Part shown: piece after piece, positions 11,508 to 20,112 of the stretch
Layout: each line of letters opens with the position of its first letter
Position numbering within the stretch: position 1 is the stretch's first letter
NCBI RefSeq assembly: GCF_003026215.1
Contig: NZ_PYOC01000001.1
Coordinates: 248,001-312,000 of the forward strand
Length of the DNA stretch: 64,000 nucleotides
Direction of reading: 5' to 3'
DNA from: Photobacterium indicum
Lineage (GTDB): Bacteria; Pseudomonadota; Gammaproteobacteria; Enterobacterales; Vibrionaceae
Made by a program: the position numbers and the translations under genes
Notes under the pieces: generated by a model
What the model saw: only the letters and a program-made list of their open reading frames with translations
Told to the model about the DNA's origin: nothing
Database searches by the model: none

Positions 11508-12911
11508 ATGCTGCTTTCTTTAAAAAATGTTTCACTGCTAATCGAGCCTATATCTGAAAACTTGCCGTGTGGGGAATATTTAAAAAATAATAAAAATTCC
11601 TTCCGTCCATTACGTAACGAATTTAATGTTGCGCAAACGTCGCTACGTAAATTAAGCCAAAACCCGAGTCTCGAAGATCTTGATGGACTGACAGAAGAAA
11701 ATCACCAAAATTGGCTTATGTTGTCAGAGTCTTTGTTTGGATGTTTTTCGAATGTTAGTCGAGATATTGAACTCATAGGTTGGTTTTTCACATCACAAAT
11801 ATTACTCGACTCATCATTAAATGGTGCTGCAAATACGCTGAATTGGCTTGCTGATTTGGTTGAGCATCAATGGACATCGCTAAATCCGGTTGTTGCGACA
11901 GAAAAATTAAAAAGTGATACCGAAGCAGGGCAAGTTGCAGAGCAAACACAAGCGAAAGTTAAAGCATTTTTTCAAATGGTTGGTGACAGCGAACAAAGTA
12001 GTCTGGTTTATGCCCCATTACTTTTACAGCCTTTGGTTGGTGGCGTTACATTTTTTGAATATCAGAGTTCAGAGCAAAAAGGTCTAATTAGCCAATTAAA
12101 ACAGCAAGTATCATCTAATGTTGCGCATGAGCGTGCTGCTGTACTTCAAAAGCTTGAAAATATTCATCGATGCTTAACTGAATTAGAACGTTTAAGAAAA
12201 ACGACCTTATCCCATACTCAATCCTCTGGCGTAAGTGCTCCCAATTTTGGTTTTCTGAAAAGTTTATTCACTAAATATGATTGCGCTTTGCAGCAATTGA
12301 CCAATATGAAATATGAGCCGAAAAAGAGCGCGATAGCTCAAGAGAACCAAGATACCAATGTAAATAATGAGGTTACTCAGCTAGAGGCGCAACCTTCGGT
12401 GCATGCGAGTGATCAGGAGGGGCTAATGAATTCTGAGCAAAACGCATTAATTTTAAGTTCAAGTAATCTTGCTGAAACAGCTTCAAACAACCGCATGAAT
12501 CGTGATTTAGCGTTTCATTTACTGCGCGAAGTCTCGGACTATTTTCGTCAAAGCGAACCTCATAGCCCTGTCTCCTTTTTACTCGAAAAGGCGATCCGTT
12601 GGGGATACTTACCGCTACCTGAATTGCTGCAAGAAATGATGGAAGAGCAAGATGGGACCAGTTTGAATAAAATTTTTAATGCCGCAGGGTTGAACCATCT
12701 TGATCAGGTTTTGCTGCCGGATGTAGAGGTACCCAATGTCGACATTAAAAAACCTTCAGCTTTTACAGCCTCTTCACCAAACGTGACTCCTGTAAAAATG
12801 GAACCTGTAAAAACTGAAAACTTCGTATCAGAGGCTTCCACTGCTGATACTCAATTACCAAGAAAGAATGAAGTCCGAGCACAATCTAATACAACAGCAC
12901 TAGATTGGTAA
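11508..12911 (+). CDS. tssA: T6SS cap/baseplate protein TssA (467 aa)
   Basis: TssA-family protein that helps baseplate priming and tail-sheath polymerisation. The N-terminal ImpA-type domain contains PISENLPCGEYLK and continues to about 260 (ELIGWFFTSQILLD, WTSLNPVVA). A variable, low-complexity linker follows (about 265-335). A C-terminal domain (RMNRDLAFHLLREVSDYFRQ, EPHSPVSFLLEKAIRWGYL) carries the EPHSP motif usual in this family. The tail after about 415 is Pro/Val/Thr-rich. First gene of the rightward operon, 29 bases before hcp. The ribosome site is weak (GGA). Confidence 0.93.
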   Translation: MLLSLKNVSLLIEPISENLPCGEYLKNNKNSFRPLRNEFNVAQTSLRKLSQNPSLEDLDGLTEENHQNWLMLSESLFGCFSNVSRDIELIGWFFTSQILLDSSLNGAANTLNWLADLVEHQWTSLNPVVATEKLKSDTEAGQVAEQTQAKVKAFFQMVGDSEQSSLVYAPLLLQPLVGGVTFFEYQSSEQKGLISQLKQQVSSNVAHERAAVLQKLENIHRCLTELERLRKTTLSHTQSSGVSAPNFGFLKSLFTKYDCALQQLTNMKYEPKKSAIAQENQDTNVNNEVTQLEAQPSVHASDQEGLMNSEQNALILSSSNLAETASNNRMNRDLAFHLLREVSDYFRQSEPHSPVSFLLEKAIRWGYLPLPELLQEMMEEQDGTSLNKIFNAAGLNHLDQVLLPDVEVPNVDIKKPSAFTASSPNVTPVKMEPVKTENFVSEASTADTQLPRKNEVRAQSNTTALDW

Positions 12912-12940
12912 AGGGCTCTCACTAATAAGGAAGAATGATC

Positions 12941-13474
12941 ATGGCAAGTATATACATGCGCGTTGAAGGCCTAGATGTAAAAGGTGGCGCGACAATTACT
13001 GATGTTAAAGCTTTAGAAGGGAAAGATGAGGGTTGGTTTGCAATCTCTTCATATTCTTGGGGAGCGGTACGTAATGTAGCTATGGATATCGGTAATAGTA
13101 ACAACGCCGATTCAGGCATGGTTGCGATGAGTGAAGTTAACGTTTCTAAGCAAGTTGACGGTGCATCAGAAGATCTACTTTCTTACCTATTTAACCCTGG
13201 TAAAGAAGGGAAAACAGTCGAAATTGCATTTACCAAGCCTCAGCATGATGGTCAAGGTGCAGAAGTATATTTCCAAATTAAACTAACGAAAGCGCGCTTA
13301 GTCTCTTACAACGTAAGTGGCTCTGATGGTTCTCAACCGTACGAAAGTTTAGCTCTTTCTTACATCGAAATTTCTCAAAAACATAATTATGAGAAAGACG
13401 GCGGTGACATGGTTTCTGGTGGGATTGTGACTTACAACCTACCTATTGGCAAAATGACGTCTGGCGCGAAGTAA
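12941..13474 (+). CDS. hcp: T6SS inner-tube protein Hcp/TssD (177 aa)
   Basis: Secreted hexameric ring protein that stacks into the inner tube and carries small effectors. It begins MASIYMRVEGLDVKG and includes SYSWGAVRNV, LFNPGKEGKTVEIAF and a C-terminal YNLPIGKM. Length is typical. A frame start two codons earlier (12935) is too close to the AAGGAAG ribosome site (12927-12933). The ATG at 12941 has seven bases of spacing and the family N-terminus, so I use it. A strong 12-bp hairpin lies right after the stop, ahead of tssB, and could let hcp be expressed above the rest of the operon. Confidence 0.97.
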   Translation: MASIYMRVEGLDVKGGATITDVKALEGKDEGWFAISSYSWGAVRNVAMDIGNSNNADSGMVAMSEVNVSKQVDGASEDLLSYLFNPGKEGKTVEIAFTKPQHDGQGAEVYFQIKLTKARLVSYNVSGSDGSQPYESLALSYIEISQKHNYEKDGGDMVSGGIVTYNLPIGKMTSGAK

Positions 13475-13485
13475 TAATTATTACT

Positions 13486-13512
13486 AGGTGTCTTACCTTA
13501 GGTAGGGCACTT
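13486..13512 (+). terminator. Intercistronic hairpin between hcp and tssB
   Basis: As RNA, 13486-13497 pairs fully with 13501-13512 (12 pairs, three of them G-U) around a 3-base loop. No U-run follows, so it is more likely an attenuator or mRNA 3'-end stabiliser than a full terminator. Confidence 0.6.
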
Positions 13513-13548
13513 AATTACGATCATAAAATGATCTATTAGGACCTATCT

Positions 13549-14058
13549 ATGGCATTAAATTCACAGCACAAACGTGTGAGCAAAAACCGTGTCAGCATCA
13601 CTTATGATGTTGAAACAAATGGCGCAGTAGAAACCAAAGAGTTGCCTTTTGTCGTCGGTGTTATTGGTGACTTTTCAGGGCATAAGCCTGAAGCGGACAA
13701 AGTGGAATTGGAAGAACGTGAATTTACTGGCGTTGATAAAGATAACTTCGATACGGTAATGGAACAGATTCATCCAACGCTTTCTTATAAAGTCGATAAC
13801 AAGCTAGCGAATGATGACAGTCAATTTGAAGTCAGCATGAGCTTCCGCTCAATGAAAGACTTCCATCCTGAGAAATTGGTTGAGCAAATTGATCCACTAA
13901 AACAGTTGGTTGAAACACGTAATCAGTTGAAAGTGCTTTTAAGCAAAGCTGACCGTTCTCGTGATTTAGAAAAACTATTGAAAGAAGTGCTGCAAAGTAC
14001 GGACGCAATTCAAGGTTTAGCTGAAGAGTTAGGGCTCAACAACGAGGGAGCAGAATAA
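13549..14058 (+). CDS. tssB: T6SS contractile sheath small subunit TssB/VipA (169 aa)
   Basis: Forms the contractile sheath with TssC. Family blocks are visible: RVSITYDVETNGAVETKELPF, VVGVIGDFSG and REFTGVDKDNFD, then a long C-terminal helical part (DPLKQLVETRNQLKVLLSKA) that contacts TssC. Length is normal. The last base of its stop codon is the first base of the tssC ATG, so the two are translationally coupled, as expected for partners needed in equal amounts. Confidence 0.97.
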   Translation: MALNSQHKRVSKNRVSITYDVETNGAVETKELPFVVGVIGDFSGHKPEADKVELEEREFTGVDKDNFDTVMEQIHPTLSYKVDNKLANDDSQFEVSMSFRSMKDFHPEKLVEQIDPLKQLVETRNQLKVLLSKADRSRDLEKLLKEVLQSTDAIQGLAEELGLNNEGAE

Positions 14059-15536
14059 TGTCTACTGAACAACAAACTCTCGAACAAGCGAATGTTGAGA
14101 CTGAAACAGCGAGCTTTTTGGATCGAGCCATAACAGCAACAGCACAAACACCTGTAGATACAACCAAAGAATTGCTGGGTATTTTAACCTCTCAAGCTCT
14201 TGAAGGTACGGTAACGTGGGATAACAATCTAACGTTAACGATTGAAAAGGCCATCAGCGCTATTGATAGCAAGATCTCGCAACAGCTGTCGATCGTAATG
14301 AAAAATAGCGACTTCCAAAAATTGGAAGGAACATGGCTTGGTCTACAAAAATTAGTAAAAAATAGCGAACTTGGTCCTGATTTAAAGATCAAATTGGCTG
14401 ATTACACAAAAGATGAACTGCTTGAGCAATTCGAAGATGCACCAGCAATCGATCGTAGCCGTTTCTTTACCATGGTTTACCAAGAAGAATTTGGTACTGC
14501 TGGTGGTCAACCGTACGGTGCTTTAATTGGTGACTACGAATTTGGTTACGGTGATGAAGACGTTGCATTGATGCGTTATATGGGCGAAGTGGCTTCGGCT
14601 TCACATTCACCATTTATTGCGGCTGCAAACGCAAGCATGTTTGATTTCAGCTCATTTGCAAGATTTGCAGATGGCAAGCCTGTCGCAGCTGGTTTTGATT
14701 CTCCAGCTTATGCGAGTTGGAACGCTTTCCGTGAAAGTGACGATTCTCGCTACGTGGCATTAACACTGCCAAAGACAATGGCTCGCCAACCCTATGGTGC
14801 GGCCACAGTACCCGTTAAGTCATTCGAATTCGAAGAGCTAAATACGCGCGATAATGGTCAACAAATTGTAGAGGATGATTCAGATTTTGTATGGAGCAAT
14901 GCTGCTTATGAATTCGGTCTTCTAATGACTCAAGCGTACACACAGTACGGTTGGTGTACTGCAATTCGTGGAACAGAGAATGGCGGTAAAGTTCAGAACT
15001 TACCTAATTTTACTCATTACTCAAATGCTGGTGATTTAATTCAGCAGTGTCCTACTGAAGTGAACCTAACGGATGAACGTGAAAAAGAGCTAAGTGACCT
15101 TGGTTTCCTTCCTCTAGTTCATTATAAAAATACCAATTTCGCGGTATTTATGGGCGCACAGACGACACATAAACCGAAGACATATGTTGATCCTGATGCG
15201 ACTGCTAATGCGGCAATTTCAGCACGTCTTCCTTACACGATGGCGAGTAGCCGTATTGCTCAATACCTAAAAGTAATGGGCCGTGATCGTATTGGTTCAA
15301 ACCTAGATCCAAGCGATGTAGAGAAAGATCTCAACACATGGATTCATCAATACGTGAACCCAAATGCAATCGGTAATGATGCGAAAGCACATCACCCGCT
15401 TGTAGAAGCAAAAGTGACAGTTGAAGAGCAAGCAGGGCGACCTGGTGCATATTCAGCGGTTGCATACCTTCGTCCTTGGTTACAAATGGAAGAGTTATCG
15501 ACCTCGCTACGCATGGTTGCAAACATTCCGGGTTAA
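14058..15536 (+). CDS. tssC: T6SS contractile sheath large subunit TssC/VipB (492 aa)
   Basis: Main sheath protein that wraps the Hcp tube, contracts on firing, and is recycled by ClpV. Typical segments: FQKLEGTWLGLQKLVKNSE, TMVYQEEFGTAGGQPYGALI, GDYEFGYGDEDVALM, WSNAAYEFGLLMTQAYTQYG, GRDRIGSNL and the C-terminal PGAYSAVAYLRPWLQMEELS. Length 492 is standard. Coupled to tssB by stop-start overlap. A second, diverged copy follows immediately. Confidence 0.97.
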   Translation: MSTEQQTLEQANVETETASFLDRAITATAQTPVDTTKELLGILTSQALEGTVTWDNNLTLTIEKAISAIDSKISQQLSIVMKNSDFQKLEGTWLGLQKLVKNSELGPDLKIKLADYTKDELLEQFEDAPAIDRSRFFTMVYQEEFGTAGGQPYGALIGDYEFGYGDEDVALMRYMGEVASASHSPFIAAANASMFDFSSFARFADGKPVAAGFDSPAYASWNAFRESDDSRYVALTLPKTMARQPYGAATVPVKSFEFEELNTRDNGQQIVEDDSDFVWSNAAYEFGLLMTQAYTQYGWCTAIRGTENGGKVQNLPNFTHYSNAGDLIQQCPTEVNLTDEREKELSDLGFLPLVHYKNTNFAVFMGAQTTHKPKTYVDPDATANAAISARLPYTMASSRIAQYLKVMGRDRIGSNLDPSDVEKDLNTWIHQYVNPNAIGNDAKAHHPLVEAKVTVEEQAGRPGAYSAVAYLRPWLQMEELSTSLRMVANIPG

Positions 15537-15541
15537 CCCGA

Positions 15542-15563
15542 TTCGGAGATGAAAATCTCCGGA
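15542..15563 (+). other. GAAA-loop hairpin between the two tssC genes
   Basis: A 9-bp stem (15542-15550 with 15555-15563, one G-U) closed by a GAAA tetraloop. No U-run. It is placed to stabilise or partly separate the upstream tssB-tssC message from the downstream genes. Confidence 0.55.
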
Positions 15564-15584
15564 TAGCTTTGAATTGGACAGTCG

Positions 15585-16946
15585 ATGAAAACTCATAATA
15601 AAACAACAGTGTCCCCCCTTCTATCTGCTGATTTACCGTGGCAGAAGCTATTAAAGCTTGCTCAAGGCGAGGCGACTGTTCAATTCAAAGCTTTATTAAT
15701 TCAAGTAATAGCAAGCTTAGATGACTTAATTAGCCAACAACTCAATGAGGTGATGATTCATCCACATTTTAAGCAACTGGAATCAAGTTGGTTAGGGTTG
15801 CAGACGTTGACACATCTGCCTGTATCGAATCGCCGCATAAAGATCCGCCTTCTCGATTTTAGCTGGAAAATGGTCTCTAACGATCTCAATTACTCCTTCG
15901 ATATAAAACAGACGGCACTGTTTAAGAAGTTGTATTCCAATGAGTTTGATACCGCAGGCGGAACGCCATATGGAATGGTGGTAGTCGATCACCGCGTTAC
16001 ATCTGATTATGGCGACGACGGTGAGTATGATGATCTTTACACATTACAGCTGTTAGCTGAGTTGGCCGAACGCTCGTTATGCCCGGTGGTATTAGGTGTT
16101 GATGAAGATTTTTTTGGTGATGATATCAATCGCCAATTACACGATAGCTCACGTGCTAAGCGTATTTTAGACAGCCGTGATTTTATTTCATGGCAACTAT
16201 TACGTGATAACCCAGCATCACGTTTTTTGCATCTTGCTCTGCCTGAATATTTGCAACGCGAACCTTATCATCATTGTGTGGCTGGTTTTATTTATAACCA
16301 GCCAAACACTAGGCAGCATTCGTTGTGGGGCAATAGTGCGTACTTGTTAGCGATGAATGTTATTCGTGAATTTGATCGAATTAGTTGGTTTGGTTTTTTA
16401 CGTTCATATAACGAAACGGGTTTATATGGTGCGATTGCTCAAATGGATCAGCCCTTGTGCGGCAAGGTTGATATCTATGCCGAAGACGATGGTTTTTGGG
16501 CTGAACAAGGTTTTGTCCCTTTGTCGAGCTTGTATCTCACCGAACAAAAAGGATTCTTTAGCAATCAGTCTGTTTGGAAAGCTAAAAATGATACGGAGCG
16601 AATGCTTGGTATGTTGCAAACCAATTTAATGGCATGCCGATTCGGTCACTATATAAAAGCTCAAATTCGTGATCAGGTTGGGCGTTACGACAGTGCAGAA
16701 GATTGTAAGCGAAGTTTAGAGCGTTGGTTGCAGAATTACATCAGCGAAGTTGACTATGGTGAAGACTCTATTATGGCGCGATTTCCGCTAAAAGCCTGTG
16801 AAGTTCGTATTGAGCAAGATCCACGAGACAACACAAGGTACCAATGTCAGATCATGCTTCAGCCTCAATACCAGTATGAAATGATGGACGCGCAAGTCGT
16901 ACTTAAAGCGTCAGTATCGAGCCAAGAAGTTGGAGAGTCGGCATGA
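15585..16946 (+). CDS. Second TssC-like sheath protein (453 aa)
   Basis: Paralogue of TssC. Shared blocks are FKQLESSWLGLQTL, LYSNEFDTAGGTPYGMVVVD, SRFLHLALPEYLQREPYHH, LWGNSAYLLAMNVI and RYQCQIMLQPQYQYEMMDAQ. It is about 40 residues shorter than the first copy, mainly at the N-terminus, which in TssC helps link sheath strands and reach TssB. Agrobacterium-type systems also carry two TssC forms (TssC41 and TssC40), so there is precedent. No extra tssB is present. It may be a minor sheath or baseplate-proximal subunit. The stop overlaps the start of tssE by four bases. Confidence 0.9.
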   Translation: MKTHNKTTVSPLLSADLPWQKLLKLAQGEATVQFKALLIQVIASLDDLISQQLNEVMIHPHFKQLESSWLGLQTLTHLPVSNRRIKIRLLDFSWKMVSNDLNYSFDIKQTALFKKLYSNEFDTAGGTPYGMVVVDHRVTSDYGDDGEYDDLYTLQLLAELAERSLCPVVLGVDEDFFGDDINRQLHDSSRAKRILDSRDFISWQLLRDNPASRFLHLALPEYLQREPYHHCVAGFIYNQPNTRQHSLWGNSAYLLAMNVIREFDRISWFGFLRSYNETGLYGAIAQMDQPLCGKVDIYAEDDGFWAEQGFVPLSSLYLTEQKGFFSNQSVWKAKNDTERMLGMLQTNLMACRFGHYIKAQIRDQVGRYDSAEDCKRSLERWLQNYISEVDYGEDSIMARFPLKACEVRIEQDPRDNTRYQCQIMLQPQYQYEMMDAQVVLKASVSSQEVGESA

Positions 16947-17368
16947 GCCTGATGGCAAAACTTGATGGTAGCTGGCAGGACGATATTGATGGGCTGCGAG
17001 ATGCCATTATAGAAAATGTATGTGCACTGATTTCTAGTCGAGCTCCGATTTGGTCTTCTGTTGAAGGCGAAGCAAATCTAGTAGAAGGTTCGATCGTGCA
17101 TATAGGTCTAAGCAATACCACTCGTTCACAAAGCAAATCAAATAGTGATGTGTTGGTTGCTGATATCGCTGAACTGATCCGTTTATATGAACCACGGTTG
17201 GCTCAGGTCGATATTGAACTTAATGAACAATCAGTAGGAAGTAATCAACTGCAATTTCGAATTTCCGCGATTATGCACTCACAGCAAGGTGATGAAGCCA
17301 TTGTTCTGGACTCTTTGCTAGATTTTAGTCGAAATAAACTTGATGTAAGGAAGTCGAACCTTGTCTGA
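16943..17368 (+). CDS. tssE: T6SS baseplate protein TssE (gp25-like, 141 aa)
   Basis: gp25-like baseplate wedge subunit that starts sheath assembly. The family core is seen: ENVCALISSRAPIW, SIVHIGLSN, ADIAELIRLYEPRL and a C-terminal LLDFSRNKLDVRKSN. The EPRL motif needed for assembly in the family is intact. It overlaps the upstream gene by ATGA and the following TssF frame by eight bases. Confidence 0.92.
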   Translation: MSLMAKLDGSWQDDIDGLRDAIIENVCALISSRAPIWSSVEGEANLVEGSIVHIGLSNTTRSQSKSNSDVLVADIAELIRLYEPRLAQVDIELNEQSVGSNQLQFRISAIMHSQQGDEAIVLDSLLDFSRNKLDVRKSNLV

Positions 17369-19139
17369 TTCATTGCTGCAATACTTTGAACAAGAGTTGA
17401 GTTTTATTCGTGGCGAAGCAACTCAGTTTGCAGATCGTCACCCTAGTTCTGCTCGCGCTTTAGGTATTACAAAGGATGGTGTTGACGATCCACAAATAAC
17501 GCGCTTAATCGAAAGTGTGGCTCTGTTAAATGGTCGTTTACAAAAGCGATTAGATGAGTCGTTCCCTGAATTAACAGATAGTTTAATTCGCTTGCTCTTT
17601 CCACACTATTTACGCCCAGTTCCATCATACAGTGTGCTCAATTTTGATGTGACTAGCGACGCCAGCGCAACACATAGTATTCCGGCAGGCACAGAATTCG
17701 AAATTGGTGATACTAGTAATAAAGCACTGTTTCGTACCACCAAAGATGTTGATTTATTTCCAGTCGAAATTGAAACCGTAAAGGTCGCATTCGCACCATT
17801 TGAAACGGTAAAGCCAGCAGGGGCCGAACAAGCAAAGGCTTTGATTGAAATCACTATTTCAGCAGTCGATGAAGGCATTGATATTTCTTTACTGGCGATG
17901 GAAAGCCTTAACTTGAATCTAAAAGGTGAAAGCAGTTTTGCTCTAAAACTGTATGACTTATTGGTTCATGGTACTTCTCAAGTTTGTATTCGAACCCAAA
18001 AGAGTACTCATATTCTGGGTAAGCAATCAATCCAACCTATTGGCTTTGATGTGGATGACACGATATTGCCTTATCAGGCTGCCAGCTTCGGTGGTTTTAA
18101 ATTATTGACTGAATTTTTTGTATTTTCAGACCGGTTCAATGGTTTTACCGTGCAGCTTAATCAGGCATTAAAGGAGTGTGTGAGTAACCGTTTTACCCTG
18201 CAAATTTACGTTGATGAATTAAGTGTCGATGTTGCACGAAGCCTATCTACGGAGCACTTTTCTCTGTTTTCAACCCCGATCGTTAACTTGCATCACATGG
18301 TAGCAGATCCTGTTGAAATAGATTTTTTACAAAAAGACTATCCGATAGTTCTTGATGCGACACAAGTTCAAGACTTAGAGCTTTTTTCAATAGATGAAGT
18401 TATCGACGTTACAACGTCTGATCTCGTCACTATCCCGCAAATATACGGCGAAAAATACAGTGGTTCACAAAGCGGTTTACGCTGGCAGTTAGTGCAAAAG
18501 TTACATGAAAGCGGCGAGCTAGAAAGTGCATTGAAGGTTGCCGATCTTGAACATAGCAGCCTAAAAAATGAAAAACAGACTTGGCTAGTTAATGCGACAG
18601 TGACCAACGGCAGCAGAGTGGGCTCTTTGCCGATAAATAGTTCAGTCGAGTGTATGGAATCGATCACGATCCCAGCTGAGATGAGCTTGCTTCGTCGCCC
18701 TTCGTTGCCCATTCGCAGTAAGGATAGCAGTACTAATGTGTGGTCATTATTGTGCCATCTTCACTTTAATTATCACGCCATTCTGGGCAGTGACGATCCA
18801 AAATCGACCTTAAAAAATGTATTTGAACTGTATAACCACAACCACAGTTCACAAAACCAGCTCTATATCGAATCTTTAGTTGCAATAGATCAAGAGCAAG
18901 TGGTGGCGCCGATCCGAGTTTCAGGTCGAACGTGTTTTGCTTATGGAACAAAAATTACAGTGACACTCGATCCGACCAATGTTAACGGCGGAATTACCAT
19001 GTTTAGCCATCTACTTGATCACTTTTTTGCTTTCTTTGCGGGCTTTAACAGCTTTACTCAAGTGGATATCAAATTTGAAGGCCAAGATGCGCTGTATATC
19101 GCCTTCCCGAGGAGAACCGGATGCAAGAGTCTCCTCTAG
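17361..19139 (+). CDS. tssF: T6SS baseplate protein TssF (592 aa)
   Basis: Baseplate wedge protein that works with TssG, TssE and TssK. Start is TTG (17361), supported by AAGGAAG seven bases upstream and by the family opening DSLLQYFEQELSFIRGE. Other family blocks: FADRHPSSARALG, DPQITRLIESVALLNGRLQKRLDESFPELT, LLFPHYLRPVPSYSV and the C-terminal GGITMFSHLLDHFFAFF. Length is usual. Overlaps tssE and tssG, which implies coupled translation of the wedge subunits. Confidence 0.95.
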   Translation: MSDSLLQYFEQELSFIRGEATQFADRHPSSARALGITKDGVDDPQITRLIESVALLNGRLQKRLDESFPELTDSLIRLLFPHYLRPVPSYSVLNFDVTSDASATHSIPAGTEFEIGDTSNKALFRTTKDVDLFPVEIETVKVAFAPFETVKPAGAEQAKALIEITISAVDEGIDISLLAMESLNLNLKGESSFALKLYDLLVHGTSQVCIRTQKSTHILGKQSIQPIGFDVDDTILPYQAASFGGFKLLTEFFVFSDRFNGFTVQLNQALKECVSNRFTLQIYVDELSVDVARSLSTEHFSLFSTPIVNLHHMVADPVEIDFLQKDYPIVLDATQVQDLELFSIDEVIDVTTSDLVTIPQIYGEKYSGSQSGLRWQLVQKLHESGELESALKVADLEHSSLKNEKQTWLVNATVTNGSRVGSLPINSSVECMESITIPAEMSLLRRPSLPIRSKDSSTNVWSLLCHLHFNYHAILGSDDPKSTLKNVFELYNHNHSSQNQLYIESLVAIDQEQVVAPIRVSGRTCFAYGTKITVTLDPTNVNGGITMFSHLLDHFFAFFAGFNSFTQVDIKFEGQDALYIAFPRRTGCKSLL

Positions 19140-20104
19140 TGCGTTTTGATGCGATGCAAAATCGTTCGGATCTTGAGCGGGTATGGCAATGGTTCAAGCA
19201 CAAGGCGGATCATTTAGGTGTTCGTCCTAATGTTAGGTTCAGTGTTGAGCAGCTACCAGCTCATTATCATAGCCAAGTTACGCAAGTATATGCGGATCGC
19301 GCTAATCATTATGTGGTGAAGACTTCTCTACCTGGTCTTTCTGGTAGCCAAGCCAGCATGCCTCGTTCTATGTATCAACAGGCGCTAGTAACCAAATTTG
19401 ATTTAGGTAATGAAGCGGCGGTTGAGTTTTTTGACACATTCAATAATCGCTATTTTCGCCTCTATTGCCAAGCGCAGTTGAAGCACGACTTAACCAGTCA
19501 AATGGAAGAAGAAACGTTTGCTTGGAATCGTCATCAACACTCGCTGACGTCCATGTTGGCGAGCTTATGTGGTGTGGCTGAGAATAGTGAGTTTTTACCG
19601 CAACAGCATCTTGTTCAGTACACCGGATTGCTTGGGTTGAAGCTCACTTGTCCTATCTCGATGAAGGCACTGCTAGAAGACTATTTTGAAGCGGAGTTTC
19701 AAATTGATCATAGCGAACTTGAGTATCAGCCGTTGACACCATGTTCGTTAAGTAAGTTAGGGAAGTCTGGTCAGAATACACGACTGGGGATGGGAGCGTT
19801 GTTGGGGAAAACGACGCCAATGTTAGGTCAAAAACTGAGTATAAAAATTCGCCCGAAAGATTATCGCCACTATTTGGCTATCCGCCAAGATAGGAAAATG
19901 ATCAAAGCTATTGATCATTTAGTGCGCAGTTACATGGGTATCAACATCAAATACAACTTATACATGAGCGTAAATAGCCAGTATTTACCCCGAGTAAAGC
20001 TTACGAGCATTGCGGAGAAAGGGGTAAGGATAGGGCAGTCGGCTTGGATGAATAGCCGAGAAAACAAAAAGCGATATGTAGATATGCCACTCACGATCAG
20101 TTAG
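19121..20104 (+). CDS. tssG: T6SS baseplate protein TssG (327 aa)
   Basis: Partner of TssF in the baseplate wedge. It contains the moderately conserved features of the family: VRPNVRFSVEQLPAHYHSQV, LPGLSGSQASMPRSMYQQ, FDTFNNRYFRLYCQA, and TRLGMGALLGKTTPMLGQKLSIKIRP near residue 220-250. It starts inside the end of tssF (19-base overlap) with GAGGAG ahead of the ATG. Confidence 0.94.
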   Translation: MQESPLVRFDAMQNRSDLERVWQWFKHKADHLGVRPNVRFSVEQLPAHYHSQVTQVYADRANHYVVKTSLPGLSGSQASMPRSMYQQALVTKFDLGNEAAVEFFDTFNNRYFRLYCQAQLKHDLTSQMEEETFAWNRHQHSLTSMLASLCGVAENSEFLPQQHLVQYTGLLGLKLTCPISMKALLEDYFEAEFQIDHSELEYQPLTPCSLSKLGKSGQNTRLGMGALLGKTTPMLGQKLSIKIRPKDYRHYLAIRQDRKMIKAIDHLVRSYMGINIKYNLYMSVNSQYLPRVKLTSIAEKGVRIGQSAWMNSRENKKRYVDMPLTIS

Positions 20105-20112
20105 GACAAATA

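Noticed and set aside
10833..13548. Sigma-54 promoters ahead of tssA and tssB (GGGCACTT occurs at both)
   Set aside because: The sequence downstream lacks the GC of a -12 element at ten bases from the GG, so neither fits the sigma-54 consensus. The shared 8-mer is noted only as coincidence or part of a dyad.
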